Assembly (NCBI GenBank): GCA_039105265.1
Contig: JAPFFF010000014.1
Location: forward strand, 1,364,001 to 1,428,000
Reading direction: 5' to 3'
From: Tritrichomonas musculus
Lineage: Eukaryota > Parabasalia > Tritrichomonadida > Tritrichomonadidae
Length of the DNA stretch: 64,000 nucleotides
Shown: positions 40,296 through 52,700 of the stretch, piece after piece
Layout of the letters: every line of letters starts with the position of its first letter
How positions within the stretch are numbered: the stretch's first letter is position 1
Made by a program: the position numbers and the translations under genes
The notes under the pieces: generated by a model
What the model saw: the letters and a program-made list of their open reading frames with translations, nothing else
What the model was told of the DNA's origin: nothing
The model's database searches: none

Positions 40296-41033
40296 ATGTC
40301 TGTAGAGCAAGTTGTTAAAAAAGAAGATCCCAATGCCCCAAAATCTCATCCTCAGTACTCTCTTCTTGATATTTCGAAAAAAAACGATATTGTTTGGTTT
40401 GCAAAAGTACCTCCTGTTTTATATGATGATTGGGTAAAGATTACAAAGCGTGTCCTAATTGGAGAAATAACTATGACGCCTCAGCCAAGTGGCCATCCAA
40501 AACTAACTGTTCATTTCAACGAATCAGCAGTAAGTTCTTTTCCATATGAAATGCTTCCAAAAATATTTGATCTCGATGTGGATGATAAGATTGATCAAAG
40601 TAGATATTTCTTCTCCTACAAAAAAGATTCTGGAATTGTAAGGTTAATTGGACGTGTTAATTGTGAAGCTAAATTCATTGGTGATTTAGGAAAAATGTCT
40701 CAAATTCGAACATATCTCGACAAACAAATTAAAAAATCAAAGAAAAGAGAAAAATTTATTGACGATGACTTACCTGTTCCACCTCCACCTGAAACATCAT
40801 TCTTAAATAATACTAAATCTGAAAAGAAAAAGAAGGATAAAAGGATTAGAAAGCCGCGCGATACAATCATGCGAGAAGTTCTTGATCTTATTAAAGATGG
40901 AAATGAATGGAAACTCAAAGATTTAGCAAGAATTATAGATCAAGACCAAAAATTTATACAAGATGTTGTTAACCAAGTAGCAGAATATGATCAAAAAAAC
41001 AAGACATATCATATTCGTCCAGATTTAACTTAA
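40296..41033 (+). CDS. GTF2F2: Transcription factor IIF beta subunit
   Basis: A 245-residue protein from the ATG at 40296; a longer TTG-started frame was rejected. The N-terminal beta-barrel has VWFAKVPPVLYDDWVKI and GEITMTPQ. The middle has GIVRLIGRVNCEAKFI. The C-terminus is a winged helix: RKPRDTIMREVLDLIKDGNE, then WKLKDLARIIDQDQKFIQDV and KTYHIRPDL. This matches TFIIF-beta (RAP30), which recruits RNA polymerase II to promoters and acts in start-site use, here presumably at the short initiator-type promoters. The linker has Lys and Pro runs. Length is close to human (249). Confidence 0.9.
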   Translation: MSVEQVVKKEDPNAPKSHPQYSLLDISKKNDIVWFAKVPPVLYDDWVKITKRVLIGEITMTPQPSGHPKLTVHFNESAVSSFPYEMLPKIFDLDVDDKIDQSRYFFSYKKDSGIVRLIGRVNCEAKFIGDLGKMSQIRTYLDKQIKKSKKREKFIDDDLPVPPPPETSFLNNTKSEKKKKDKRIRKPRDTIMREVLDLIKDGNEWKLKDLARIIDQDQKFIQDVVNQVAEYDQKNKTYHIRPDLT

Positions 41034-41878
41034 TTAATTTTTTTATGATTTTATATTATAAAATTCAAACGTTAAAACAATGTAAAGCAAATTAAACTGA
41101 ACAAATAAAGTTTTTTTAATATGCATTCATTCATTCTTTATTTAAGGGTAAAGTTGGATTATCTCAACTTTTCCCCCACTTTTTGTAATATCTTTCAAAA
41201 TATTCTATGAGTTTTTGCTAATCTGAAATTTCATTAAAAAATGAAAAAATTATATATTTCTTATCAAATAAACATTTAACCATTTTTTAATTTATCTATC
41301 AAGATTAACATATATAATATTAATTTAAAAAAATATAATTAATTTAAGATTTATTTTTTAAATAGAAATATTTTGGTTTTGATTGTTTTTTTCGAATTTC
41401 AATTTTCTCAAATAATTGAATAAAAAAGAATTTCTTTCAAAAAATTGAGAACCAATTTCTCTCGTCAATAAATAGTTTTATTGAACCAATATGAAAACAA
41501 AAAAAAGATATTTGTAATGAAATACCTTAGAATTTTAAAATTGTTTGATTTTGTTAGTTAAATGATAAATGGCTATTCATAGGTATTCAAGCAAAATAAA
41601 TTCATAGTTAATTGATAATATTAATATTTAAATATATGCATCTTGTTATTAAAACAAATTAAAAAAAATAAAGCATGTTTTCACATACAATTTTGCAATA
41701 AATACAAAATTATTTATTCTTAGAAATTTTTATAAATCATTCAATTAATCTCGAAATGAAATATTTTTATCTGAATATAAAAAAATTTTTTTCACATAAA
41801 AAAAAATAAATTAATTATTAAAAAATGAATATTTAATTTCTTTTTTAATTATAAATAAAATTTTAAAATTATTATTTA
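41034..41878. other. Intergenic region, AT-rich
   Basis: No gene is seen. A TTAAGGG sequence near 41143 and an AACTCATAGAA motif (minus strand, 41203-41213) resemble parts of the TTAA-type elements downstream. This may be a decayed copy. The left end of a large element begins at 41879. Confidence 0.4.
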
Positions 41879-42798
41879 GAGGCATATCAACCAAAATTAT
41901 ATACCCGTTCCGCGCTTTAATTCGAATAGTTCGTTATTTTTTTGAATGCTTTTTTAACGTATAAAAAATTGAAAGCATTTCTGAGAAAAAATTGAATGGA
42001 AAAAACGTAAAAAAAGTTTAAATCTTTTATATCCCAGGAACAAATAAATATTTTCATTATTAAACATAATATATATTAGCTATAGTTTCAAGTATTTAAA
42101 TATTTAAAATATAAAGAAAAAAGGAGATGGTAGAAATTTTAATGCTTTAATATTATGTCAAAGAATAAATGATATTTGAAATTTTCCAATGGATTATTCA
42201 TCATTGATAAAATAATTATTTATATTGATACTCAATAAAGGTTGAATTTTTTTCCATTCAAATATTGATGTTCAGATCTCGATACCATTAGTATATTTGG
42301 GAACTTTCGGTTCATATATAAAAGATTTTTTCAATAATAAATATAAATATTGGGTTCAAAAATGCATTCTCAAGCAAAAAGTTGTAAAATAGTATAATAT
42401 TGAAAAAATTCTGAAAAAACTATAAGGCATAGGAGATAATTCTCGACGTTTTTGTTATTAATCGTATTGTAAAAATTAATTTATCCATGTTTTAAAACTT
42501 TTTTGTTTTTTGATGAATGTTAAATGAAATTATTTGCTATTAGATTGATGTTGGACAGAAATTAGACTATTGGCAAAAATTAATAAGCTGAGAAATGATT
42601 GGATATTGTTTAATTTGTTTGATCTGAGTAAATAATAATATGAAGTATTTTTTGAATAAAAAGGTTTGCATGATAAAAAAGCTATATTACATTAAAAATA
42701 ATATTAATAATTGTATATTTAATCTTTGTAGAAGATAAAAGGAGAATAATTCGATGATTTAATTTCAAGTTTTTTTCAGCTTAAAAAACGATTAAATC

Positions 42799-42865
42799 GC
42801 ATTGAATTTTTATCGTATTGCATTGAATTTTTATCGTATTGCATTGAATTTTTATAGTATTGAAT
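42799..42865. repeat. 21-bp tandem repeat, about three copies
   Basis: Three copies of GCATTGAATTTTTATCGTAT plus one base lie inside element B. Confidence 0.9.
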
Positions 42866-43226
42866 TAATTAAAATAAAGGAAAAATGATAACAATAAGAA
42901 CTTATAACAATTTGTTGGTGATTTTAAAGCATTTTTAGTGAGAAAAAGTCATCATGCTTCGAAATTGAGAAGAAAAATCACAATCTTTTGAAAATTCTAA
43001 GCAAGAATTTAAGATAGTGTGAAAAATTCTGAGTTGTAATAATATCTTAATCATTTTTCAATATGAAAATTGAAATTAAGTCTTAAAAAAAAACTGAGAT
43101 TCAAATATTTTACCTAATTTTCGAAAAAAATGGATGAGAGAGCAGATGTTTGAGAAAGATTAAGAAATGTTGCTATAAAAATTAGAAAAAATGGCATTTC
43201 ATTCCAATTTTTGCAAATCTGGTATA

Positions 43227-43386
43227 AGAGTTATCAGCATTAAGAAAGATAAGACCAAGAATTAGTAAGATTGAGAAAAATTGGAATGAAATCGGAACAA
43301 AACTATGAAAGAATGGAGTAAGAGTTATCAGCATTAAGAAAGATAAGACCAAGAATTAGTAAGATTGAGAAAAATTGGAATGAAAT
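43227..43386. repeat. Direct duplication, 94-bp period
   Basis: The segment AGAGTTATCAGCATTAAGAA and about 46 bases after it occurs at 43227 and again at 43321, inside element B. A shorter copy of the GAGAAAAATTGGAATGAAAT part is also nearby. Confidence 0.85.
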
Positions 43387-43988
43387 AGGAAAAGTTTTGC
43401 AAATCTGGTATAAAAATTAAAATGGCTGGCGTAAGGAATAGAAAGATTAGCTTAAAAGCGTGATGGAGTGTAGTTTGAAACTGAAAAAAAGTGACCAAAT
43501 AAAATTTGTCATTTTTTTTATATATGAAGAAACAATAAATAAATATGTAATAATATGTCAAAATCGATTTTAAAAAATAAAGTTAAATATATCAGATTTC
43601 TTTTAATTTATTGTTTTTCTTTTTTCGTTAAAGATAATAACCAGTTAACAAAAAATAAAAAGAATCGTTAAGTAAACTAAAATAACGAACTATTCGAATT
43701 AAAGCGCGGAACGGGTATAGGTCTGCCAGAATAACGAGTTTTGTCAAAAAAAATAAAAAAACGTAGGAATATCTTCTATTTGATATATAATATTATATGA
43801 TATCTACATATTCTGTTTACCAAGTTTCATCCAATTTCTTGAGTTGAGTTTTGTGAAATTTATGTATTTTCTTTAAAATAAATAATATTAATATATCCTA
43901 TAATTATCATAAAAAAAGATAATTATTTATGTTTACTTATATCTATAATATTATATTACATTTAGTATAATCATTAATAAATAAATAT

Positions 43989-44911
43989 ATAGGGGGGTCA
44001 ACCGCCAAGAAAATGTCAAAAAAGTATTTTTATAAAGATTTGATTAAATAAAATAATTATTCTAATTCTTTATATATAGTAATATATATTTTTATGCTCA
44101 AATTAAAAATTCGCTTATTTTGCCAGGAATTATAGAGGAAATAAAAATTCAATTAAAAAAATTTGAAAATTCCCACTTTTTCATATAACTATAATTCTCT
44201 TTCAAACCAAAATATCTTATGAATTAAATATTATCGTGTAAATAATTTAAATATATTATAATTATTAAATATAAAATAATTTAAATAAAATATAAAAAAA
44301 CCAAAAAATGATATCTCTACAATGAAGAATTAAATCAAATAAAATAGTATATTAAAATATGAAATTTGTTAGGAATTATTTATTTATATATCACAATAAT
44401 TGAAATTTTAACAGTTAAACGTACTGTTATTTCTTAAAATTATTGATATATATTTCAAAAAAAAAAAGTAATAAATGTTTGTTTACTTTTGATTGTTTAA
44501 CCATTTATTAATAGATGATTATGGTTATTTTTCTTCAATTTTTGTTTTTCATGAGGAGAAATAATAAATCTTTGAAAATATCTTTTATTTGATGTTTTTT
44601 AATAATTTTTTGAGGGTTTTATTGAATAAAATTGAATATTTGTTTGATCATAAGGAGTTTAAATCCAAAAATATATTAATTAATGGCTTTTTATAATGAT
44701 TTTTAATATTTAAAAAATGTAATTCATGTCACATGTCATTAAAACTTTGATCTCTTCTAACTCCTGGCAAAATAAAGGAAATTTTTTTTAATGCAATTTT
44801 TTATTATTCATAAATACTGTTATATTTATTTAATAATTTATTTTGCATTGATCTTTAGATTTTTTATTTCTCTCAATTTTTTGACAACGGTTGAGCGGTT
44901 GACCCCTCTAT
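43989..44911. mobile_element. Non-coding element E inside C, 8-bp target duplication
   Basis: TIRs are ATAGGGGGGTCAACCGC (left) and ATAGAGGGGTCAACCGC (right, reverse complement), followed by a second matching block ending TGTCAAAAAA. Flanks are ATAAATAT at 43981-43988 and at 44912-44919, a perfect 8-bp duplication. The first five TIR bases (ATAGG or ATAGA) and duplication length resemble element C, so C and E may be one superfamily. Confidence 0.75.
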
Positions 44912-44952
44912 ATAAATATTTATTTTATTTAACATGAAAAATGCTTTTTTAA

Positions 44953-45282
44953 GGGACTACTATCATATTTTTTTGTAAACATTTCAATATTGAGAAAACT
45001 CATAGAAAAGAAAATTCAATAGTTGTTATCTCGGAAAAAGTTTAAAACTTTAAAATTTCACCATTCCGATCATTTTTGTAAAATTTTTACTCCTTTCAAC
45101 TTTTAAATTTTTATTGAAAAAAGGGAATAGGCTTAAAAGAAGAATAGAAATAAATGATATGTAATTTATATAATTTATATATACCAAAATATAGCAAAAA
45201 TACTCAAGAAATAATTTTTTTTAAGTCAATTAATTTTGTGATAACTCATAGAATTTTTAACATAGAATTTGATAGTGGTCCC
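44953..45282. mobile_element. 330-bp TTAA-flanked MITE F inside C
   Basis: TIRs are GGGACTACTATCA (left) and GGGACCACTATCA (right, reverse complement), flanked on both sides by TTAA. TTAA duplications are typical of piggyBac and Kolobok families. There is no gene. The interior shares TTGTAAAC, TCAATATTGA and AACTCATAGAA with a stretch near 8849. Confidence 0.7.
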
Positions 45283-46376
45283 TTAAAATTTCCTAAATTC
45301 AATTCTTTTTGAAAAAGTTTGGGATAATTTCTTTTAAGATTTTCTTCTTCTTTTTCATTTTTAAGTCGACTTTTGTTGTTATATAAGTTTTTATAATATA
45401 ATAAAATAAAAATAAAAAGGAAATTTGATCTTCTATTTTTTCTTAAATTGTATTAAATTTTTTCCATCAATTCACTGATGAATAATAAATATTTCTAAAT
45501 TATTATTATATTTATATATATTATATATAGTATATAAATATATAAAATAATAAAATAAAATTTGAATTTAATATATAGCAGGATATAATTATTTTAAATT
45601 CAAATTTTAAAAAAATGATGATAAAAAAAATCCAACTCAAGAATTTCCACCAAATTTTGATGTTTTCTTAATCATATTTTCATGAAACAAATATATAAGT
45701 TTGGGAAGTTTCTAGCGTTTTTTAAAATTCCGTTTTATGTTTTTGACAAATACGTTATTTTGGCCGACCTATCCAAAATTCTACTCAATAAATTTTTTTT
45801 GAAAATGATAATATAAGATTTAAATGATGTATATTAAAACTTTTCCTCTTGAGCAAACGAAAACTTCTATACAGTTTTTAGTTTTCATTCAAATCATCAT
45901 TTTTAACTCAATATCTTCAATTCAAAAAGTAGATATATTCAAATTTTGATATATTGAAAAATGAATTCTCTTTCATTTTTGATAAGATCATGATTGAATA
46001 CCATTTCAATTTGAGAGAATTTTTATTGAATAGCTTTTCAATTTGAGAGAAGGTTAATTGAATATTCTTTCAATTTGAGAAGAATAAATAAGTTTTATTT
46101 ATAACTTGGAAATTGAAATATTAAAAATTTATTTTATGATATAAATATACTTAGATATTAATTATGAATTTATAAAAGTAATTATATTTGCACAAAAAAT
46201 TTAAAATAAATATTTTAAAATATTTTATTTTGTTTTTACAAAGTAGGTAAAATCATTATTTGATTTATAATAAAGAAGTATATAGTTTTTATTAATCAAC
46301 AAAATAAATCTCTGCTCTAATATTCTCAAATATTTATTTAAAATATAATTATTTAAGATTTAGAAATTAAAAAAAT

Positions 46377-47093
46377 GGATTTAAACTGCTTCTCAGCGGT
46401 TGTACAACTAATTGAGAGATATTCAAAAGTTTACATTTATCTACTTTCAAAATTCAATTAGGTTGTACAACCGTTTTTTCATATTTAAATAAAAAAGAAT
46501 AAAAAAAAGGAATTTATGATTAGATTTGATTTATATAATAAAAGAAATGGAAATGTATGACAGTTTGTAAGCTAGTATTGCTGAATTGCTATATAGTTTG
46601 GTAATGAGCCTATATTTATTTGAAATTTGATTATCATTAATCATGGGAACGTTCTGAGTTACTCCAAAGTGCCATGTAATTTGCATCTATTTGTTGCGTT
46701 GGAACATTTTTACTAATGATACACGAGATTCTGATTAGCTTTCTCTAAGGAATACTAAATAAAAATGATTTGAATTCAATTATAATTTTTTCTTTTGAAA
46801 ATTTGAATGATGTAAAATTTTCTTTCTATGAATTTATATTTATCTACATTCAAAAATTGTATAGAAGTTTATTCATTTCTGAAGAAAATTTAAAAAAGCA
46901 ATTAAATGCACAATTTAACAATATTTTAAATAACTTATTTAATCATTATAACTTATCAAACATTATATTGTTAATTATGAAAGTATATATAATAAATATT
47001 CATTATAAATTTAGATATTAACGAAATTTCAAATACGAAATTTGAATTCCTCTCAAATACTTGTACAACCGTTGAGAACCAGTTTATAAATCC
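46377..47093. mobile_element. Imperfect long-TIR element G inside D
   Basis: About 50 bp at each end match as inverted repeats (left GGATTTAAACTGCTTCTCAG, right reverse complement GGATTTATAAACTGGTTCTC), including CGGTTGTACAA. A third CGGTTGTACAACC copy, inverted, lies at about 46463-46480 and forms a small foldback with the left end. No target duplication is clear. A small open frame inside is AT-rich chance sequence. Confidence 0.6.
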
Positions 47094-47937
47094 TCTAATT
47101 ATATTTTTTTTCAATGAACTATCAATTGAATTGAAAGTATAATATTTAAGCCTTTGTTTTTGTATTTACAATTGCATACAACTTGTCCGTTTAAAAATTA
47201 CAATTGTTATTACAATTGTAAATACGTTATTTTCTCGATATTAGTTTTTTATTTTTATCTTGATCTACAATTATTTTTTTATATTAAAAATGTTTTAAAT
47301 AATTTAAAAATAAAAAGATAAAATAGTAAAATGTTTTTCAAATTAAATAATATTATTTTTGATTCTTCATAAAATAAAAAAAAATTTATTCGCATTCAAA
47401 AAGTTTCATTAATACTACAAATCAAAAAATCGTTATTTTACGAAAAAAGACGTTAAAAAGACGTTTATAGTATTTGTGATGTAAAAAAAATAAGGCCTAA
47501 TAATATTAGTGTATATTGAAACGTATAAAAGAAAATCCCAATAAAATTATTAAAATGGCTGTTTTATTTTGATTAAAAAATGAAATATGATTAGTATCAC
47601 AGCTATTTGAGAATAAGACGTTTTATGTTTAAATATTTAAAGAACGTATAGAGTAATCATAAAAACCATTAGTAATTTGTTAATATTATTAAGTTATAAA
47701 TGTAAAGAATCTTGGATCTTATATTTCTATAGAGAGGATAAAATAAAAAACCAAAATTGATGTTTTTTACCTAAAAACTATTAATTTTTATTGTACAAAC
47801 TAAATAATTGGACTCCAAAGATCATAAATACATTCTTTTTTTTATATTAATCTTTTATAACTGGACTTATCTTATTTTCTACTTTCACTTTTTGAGAGTT
47901 TTTTTGGTTGATATGCCTCTATTTATTTAGATATAAA

Positions 47938-48885
47938 TTAGTCTTGGTCATCTTCATTTTCTTCTGTGTCATCATCACTTTCATCATCATCATCATAAAG
48001 GTCTTGATCAACCTTTTCATTTTTTGAAGCATTAATAATACGAGAAATTATCTTTACGCTACATGTAGGATTTACCGATTTTTTGGTTACTGGGAAATAA
48101 GTTGACATTGATGTAATCCAATTATTAAAATTATATACAATGTGTGAAGTGTCATTTCTATTTAATAAATATTGAAATAAACCTTGGGCAGTTCTTAGTG
48201 CATCAAAAGATAACTTTGGAAAAAGTTTTTCGTCTAAAGTGTCATTAATAATAAACAAATATTTTCTTAACAGTTCAAAACCTGATGGAGATAACCGATA
48301 AAGAAGAAATGATAGGTAAATTAATTGAGAACTATATTCACGATGATATTTATTTATTTTACATAATTCAAAAAGTTCTTGTGAAATCAAATTATTATAA
48401 TTAACATCATTTCCAATGTTTTCATCGTTTTTTTCATTCATTGTAAGTTTTTCATATTTCTTTTGAATACGACTATTCATTAATTTGACTTGCTTTATAT
48501 TTTCAATCTCAATTGCATTCATATTTTTTTCAACTTTTTTTTGATGTAACCATTTGCCGAAATTGGCATTACCAATTCTTTTATCATGAGTGAATTTCAT
48601 TTCATCTTCATTTGTTTGGTAATTGTCGCATTTCCCTGAACTTGGCATTTCTTTTATCTGATCTTTCATTTGCATGAGTTTACTTGACAAGCTATAAACA
48701 AGGTTATGATTATGACGGATCACATTTTCCATTTCTTTGTTTAGTTTTTCAATTCTGCTGATTTTGCCATTTAATTCGATAATAATTTTTTCTTTCTATT
48801 CAATAACTCTGGTCAAGTAATCAATTTGCTTATGCAACTCTGTATTTTCGTCGTTTTCCAAATTAGAAAAATCTTGGGAATCCAT
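47938..48885 (-). pseudogene. Coiled-coil gene with one in-frame TAG
   Basis: From the ATG at 48885 the frame gives MDSQDFSNLENDENTELHKQ and continues for 29 residues to a single TAG (48796-48798). The same frame then runs open for 285 more codons to 47938. The start has TCAAATAACTCA directly before it, like other genes here, so the upstream part looks genuine. The first residues and those after the TAG both form a heptad-like coil. The tail is acidic (DDDDESDDDTEENEDDQD). Use of a downstream ATG at 48732 would give 264 residues. Options are a recent pseudogene, readthrough, a shorter functional gene, or a sequencing error. Function unknown. Confidence 0.6.
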
Positions 48886-49755
48886 TGAGTTATTTGATTA
48901 AAATTTCTAAACTTTTTAAATTAAAATTTCTAAACTTTTTCTAAAATATAAAAACTAGTTTTTCTAATGTGTTCAGAAAAAGATGATTTATTTTATCTCA
49001 AAAAATACAATGTTTTTTCTTGAAAATGTATGTTAAAAATCATTTTATATTTTTATTTTAATTACTATATATTTATATAAATATTTTGTTATTATATATA
49101 TAAAATATGATGATTTTTTTTCAAAATATATATAGATTATATAAAAAAAAAAGAATGTCAAATCTTCATAATTATTTTATAATAAAATTATATACATTAC
49201 AATTTATATATGATGATATTTATTGTATTTTATAACACTTTTTATTTAATATTACTAGAACACCCCTTTTTGAGCTTCGCTCAGAAAGTGTCTTTTACCT
49301 TAAAAATTGATTTTTTCTATTTTCCAAATCAAAAACATTTTTTTAATAAAGAAAATTCTTTTCATCTAAACTCTTCGAAGAGTTTATCCTCATTTATTCT
49401 TGCCAAACTTTGTTTAATCTCCTCTTTCTCATTCAATATCATTTATTCTCTTGTTCTTTTTTTTTTCATTTAATCTTATATATTCTCATCTATCTCTTCC
49501 AATCTTATTATTCTCATTAAATCTTATCTATTCCCTTCAGTCTCATTTATTCCATCGCATCTCCTGTATTATCATCTTTTTCATCTAATCTTTTTTATTC
49601 TCATCTCTCTCATTCAATCCAATCTATTCTCATTTATTCTTCTTTATTTTCATCTTTATAATTTAATATTTCTTATTCTTATCTTTTTCAATTAGTCTTT
49701 TCTATTCTCTTCTATATCATATAATTTAACTTTTTCTCATTTTTCTTATCTAATT
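48886..49755. other. Intergenic region leading into a CT-rich satellite
   Basis: No gene is seen. It holds a perfect 18-bp palindrome AAACTCTTCGAAGAGTTT (49368-49385) and a hairpin CTTTTTGAGC, ttc, GCTCAGAAAG (about 49266-49288). From about 49390 it is a degenerate tandem array of roughly 30-bp units of the TTATTCTCTTCTATCTTATC type. Its open frames are translations of this array. Confidence 0.6.
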
Positions 49756-52700
49756 GGATGCGGAAAAAAATTCCAACTTGGAATTTCCAAGTTTTTTTTA
49801 TTTCACATGTCAAGAAAACTTGGAAATTCCAAGTTTTTTTTTCCCTGAGCTTTTCTTCAACAATAGCAAGAATAAAATGATAAAAAACGCGTTAATACTT
49901 TAATATAATAAGTTATCAATATCATTTGGCAATTTTTTTCGTGCATTTCATCCAAATCTTAAAATGCTGATACTGATATCATTACGCCATGCTTCTCAAA
50001 ATACAAAAACAAATGCAAATTTACCGCTATCAACACTTTAATAACAATATACGATTCATTTACCATGCAAATTTCGAAATTTTCATTTTGACTCTCATAA
50101 TTAATATTTTCAGTAATTATACTAGCATAATCAATATACATAATTACATTAATATGGAAAATTATTTTATGCTAGTATAATTAATATGAAGTATGAACTA
50201 ATTTTTTATCCTACCGAATGTTTTTTTAAAAAATTTTCAAAAAGTTCTAACAATTCATTCAAAAAGTTGTGATAAACCATTCAAATATTATACAAATTCG
50301 TTTAGTTTTTCCATTTCTAATCTTGATGGAAACATCGAAAATAGAACTCGTCAATTTTTTTGAAAATAGGGACGAAATGATTCAATATTGCATAAATTTA
50401 GCACGTACAAAATCAATAAAGTTTAATATTCTAAATTCTGGAAATTATTATAAAATTCAATGCAAAGATCAGGATTGTCCTTTTCAAATCACTTTTAATT
50501 TAAGAGATTCCAAAAAATGCAAAAAAGGTTATTATCTAGTTCTCAAAGGTACCAATCTCAATCATAAAATTAATTGTTCTCATTCAATCCAAAATATTCG
50601 TGATTCCCTTGATCCTCACGCTCTAGCCGAACGTATATCTGATTCATTTAAAGAATCAATGCCATCAATTAATCAAGTAAAAAATATACTTAAAATAATT
50701 TCAGGTAAAGACTTTACAAAAAATGAATCAAAATACATACGCCATCTTGCTAAAGGAATATTTTTCAATCATACAAAGGGATCATTAGGCCAATTGATAG
50801 ACCTAGCCGAAAAATTTAAGAATGAACACAACTGGGAATTGAATTACGACTTTTTTGAAGGAACTTTAACAGCTATTATACTGTTTCCACCATGGGCAAG
50901 AAAAGTTCTTAAGTCATACCCAAATCCTCTTATAGTTGACGCAACTTTTTCAAAAGAAGATATTCGATTCACAACATGCGCCGTTATTGATGGTGAATTA
51001 CATACACAAATAGTTGGTATTGTTCTAAGAGGGACAGAGGATTCAAAAGGATATCGATATATCTTTGATATGATTGAGAATGAACTGCCCGATGTCCATT
51101 TCACAGTAATTTCTGATATGGCTCCATGTATAGAAAAAGCTTGTCGTGATAGTTTTGGGAAAAAATATAATTTAATATATTGCTTATTTCATTTAAAAGA
51201 AAACTTTTTAAAAAAGTTTCAATTCAAGCCAAGTGTAAATTTATGGAAATGCTTAAAACATTTAATGCAAGGAAAAATATCTGATGACACTTTTCAAGCA
51301 CTTTGGATCAAAGAAGAATCGCAAGTTGATTCAGAACTCAAAGGTCTTTATTATTTAAGCAATATTGCTCATCACTTTTTATCAAATCCAAAGATTCACA
51401 AACGAAACATTGTATCGTCACAACGTTTAGAAATGTTTAATAATATTATTAAATTGAAATCAAACAACGCATATTATATGCTTCAAGAATGTTTCACCAT
51501 TTCAACTGAATGGTTTGAGGCATCTGCTTCTAGAATTCACAAGGAAAATCAATTATTAACTGATTCAGCAAATCAATTAATTGACAAAATGATACTTAAA
51601 GATGCTCGCAACGAATTTTACGATGATGAGTATCATTTAGTCGGCCAAAAAGGTAAATGCGTTTGTTATATCGACACAGACTTAGGAATTCCTTGTCCAA
51701 AACAGATACGCTTCTTAAGAGAAAACAATATTGATTTATATAAAGCTGTTTCAAAAGATTGGCTTTGTTCCACATTTCATGAGGCGTTTGGTACAATTAC
51801 TTGTAATGTTAGCCTTAATAATCATTCTTATGAAAAAGTTGTTCAAACTGATCAATTAAAAGTGCAAGATGCAGATTTAATTGCTTCAAAAATCAGATAT
51901 CTATATCAGAATTCTCCAGAATATAGGGAAAAAATAAATGATCTTATTCATCAAGCCCAAATTGACATACAATTACCACTTTTTTCATTATTGAACAAGC
52001 CTAAAAAAAAGCAAAAAAAACGATATATTAGTTCTATAGAAGAAAATAACTTGGACAAAGATAAATCTCTTATATTCAAAATAATTCAACGTCATGTCGA
52101 AGGGAGGAAAGTCACAATTTCTGCTCTTGTATCACTTGCAAATCAATTATGCGATACAAATCCAGCCATACCAAGATTAAAATACACAGTTAAAACTAAA
52201 AAGGCCATAATTGATTGGTATTTTAAAAATTGGACAATGATCAGCAAAGCTTTTGCAGATATTCCTAACCAGGCTCCAAATGGCGTTATTGTTTCTGATG
52301 ATGAAAATGAAATATTTTAAATTTAATAAATATTTTTTTTTTTTAACATGATCTATTTTAATAAATTTTTTTTTTACTTTTTTCTTTTTAACATGATCAA
52401 TTATTATATCTGAATGGTTTATAAGAAGCTTTAATGAATCAAAAAACATTCGGTAGGAATAAAAAAAGCACCGAACTTTTTTTTTTTTGAATGGTTTATT
52501 AAAACTTTTTGAATTAATTGTGATACATTCTTAGATTATCTAAATATTAAGCTAATATTATACCTTTTTCCTGAGTTTAAAAGCATATTATAAAAATAAA
52601 TAAATAAAAAAAATATCGTGAGAGAAAGTTATATATGGATTTTTTTTTTTTTTAATTTAGGAAAGATATCTTTTTTTTTATTTCCTATTTGAATTTTTCG

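Larger units (their letters stand above)
41902..43717. mobile_element. TA-flanked element B, inserted in the end of C
   Basis: A 41-bp perfect inverted repeat bounds this 1.8-kb element (TATACCCGTTCCGCGCTTTA at the left, its reverse complement at 43679-43719). It is flanked by TA on both sides, which fits a Tc1/mariner-type insertion. It has no credible gene, so it is non-autonomous. The perfect TIRs suggest it is among the younger pieces here. It carries short tandem arrays at 42799-42865 and 43227-43386. Confidence 0.75.
41899..45772. mobile_element. Non-coding element C, inserted in D, 8-bp target duplication
   Basis: TIRs begin ATAGGTCTGCCAGAATAACG on the left (ATA at 41899-41901, continuing at 43720 after insertion B) and are imperfectly matched by a reverse copy ending at 45772 (GGCCGACCTAT). 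Once B is set aside, the flanks are CCAAAATT (41891-41898) and CCAAAATT (45773-45780), a perfect 8-bp duplication. The long inner parts are other insertions. No transposase is seen. Confidence 0.7.
41879..47919. mobile_element. Non-coding DNA transposon D, host of nested insertions
   Basis: Its ends match as inverted repeats: GAGGCATATCAACCAAAA (41879-41896) and its reverse complement ending at 47919. Most of the span is later insertions (elements C, B, E, F and perhaps G). D itself is the first 20 bp plus 45781-47919. It has no gene. A possible 6-bp flanking TATTTA is seen, which is weak in AT-rich DNA. The right end is 19 bp from the stop codon of the neighbouring gene. Tandem TTCAATTTGAGAG copies lie at about 45990-46085. 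Confidence 0.6.

Noticed and set aside
46770-47021. 83-codon frame inside element G
   Set aside because: Composition follows the AT-rich background and it resembles no transposase.
41879-47919. A Polinton/Maverick in the gene-poor region
   Set aside because: No capsid, polymerase B, integrase or other hallmark genes and no suitable long ends; smaller nested DNA elements explain the repeats.
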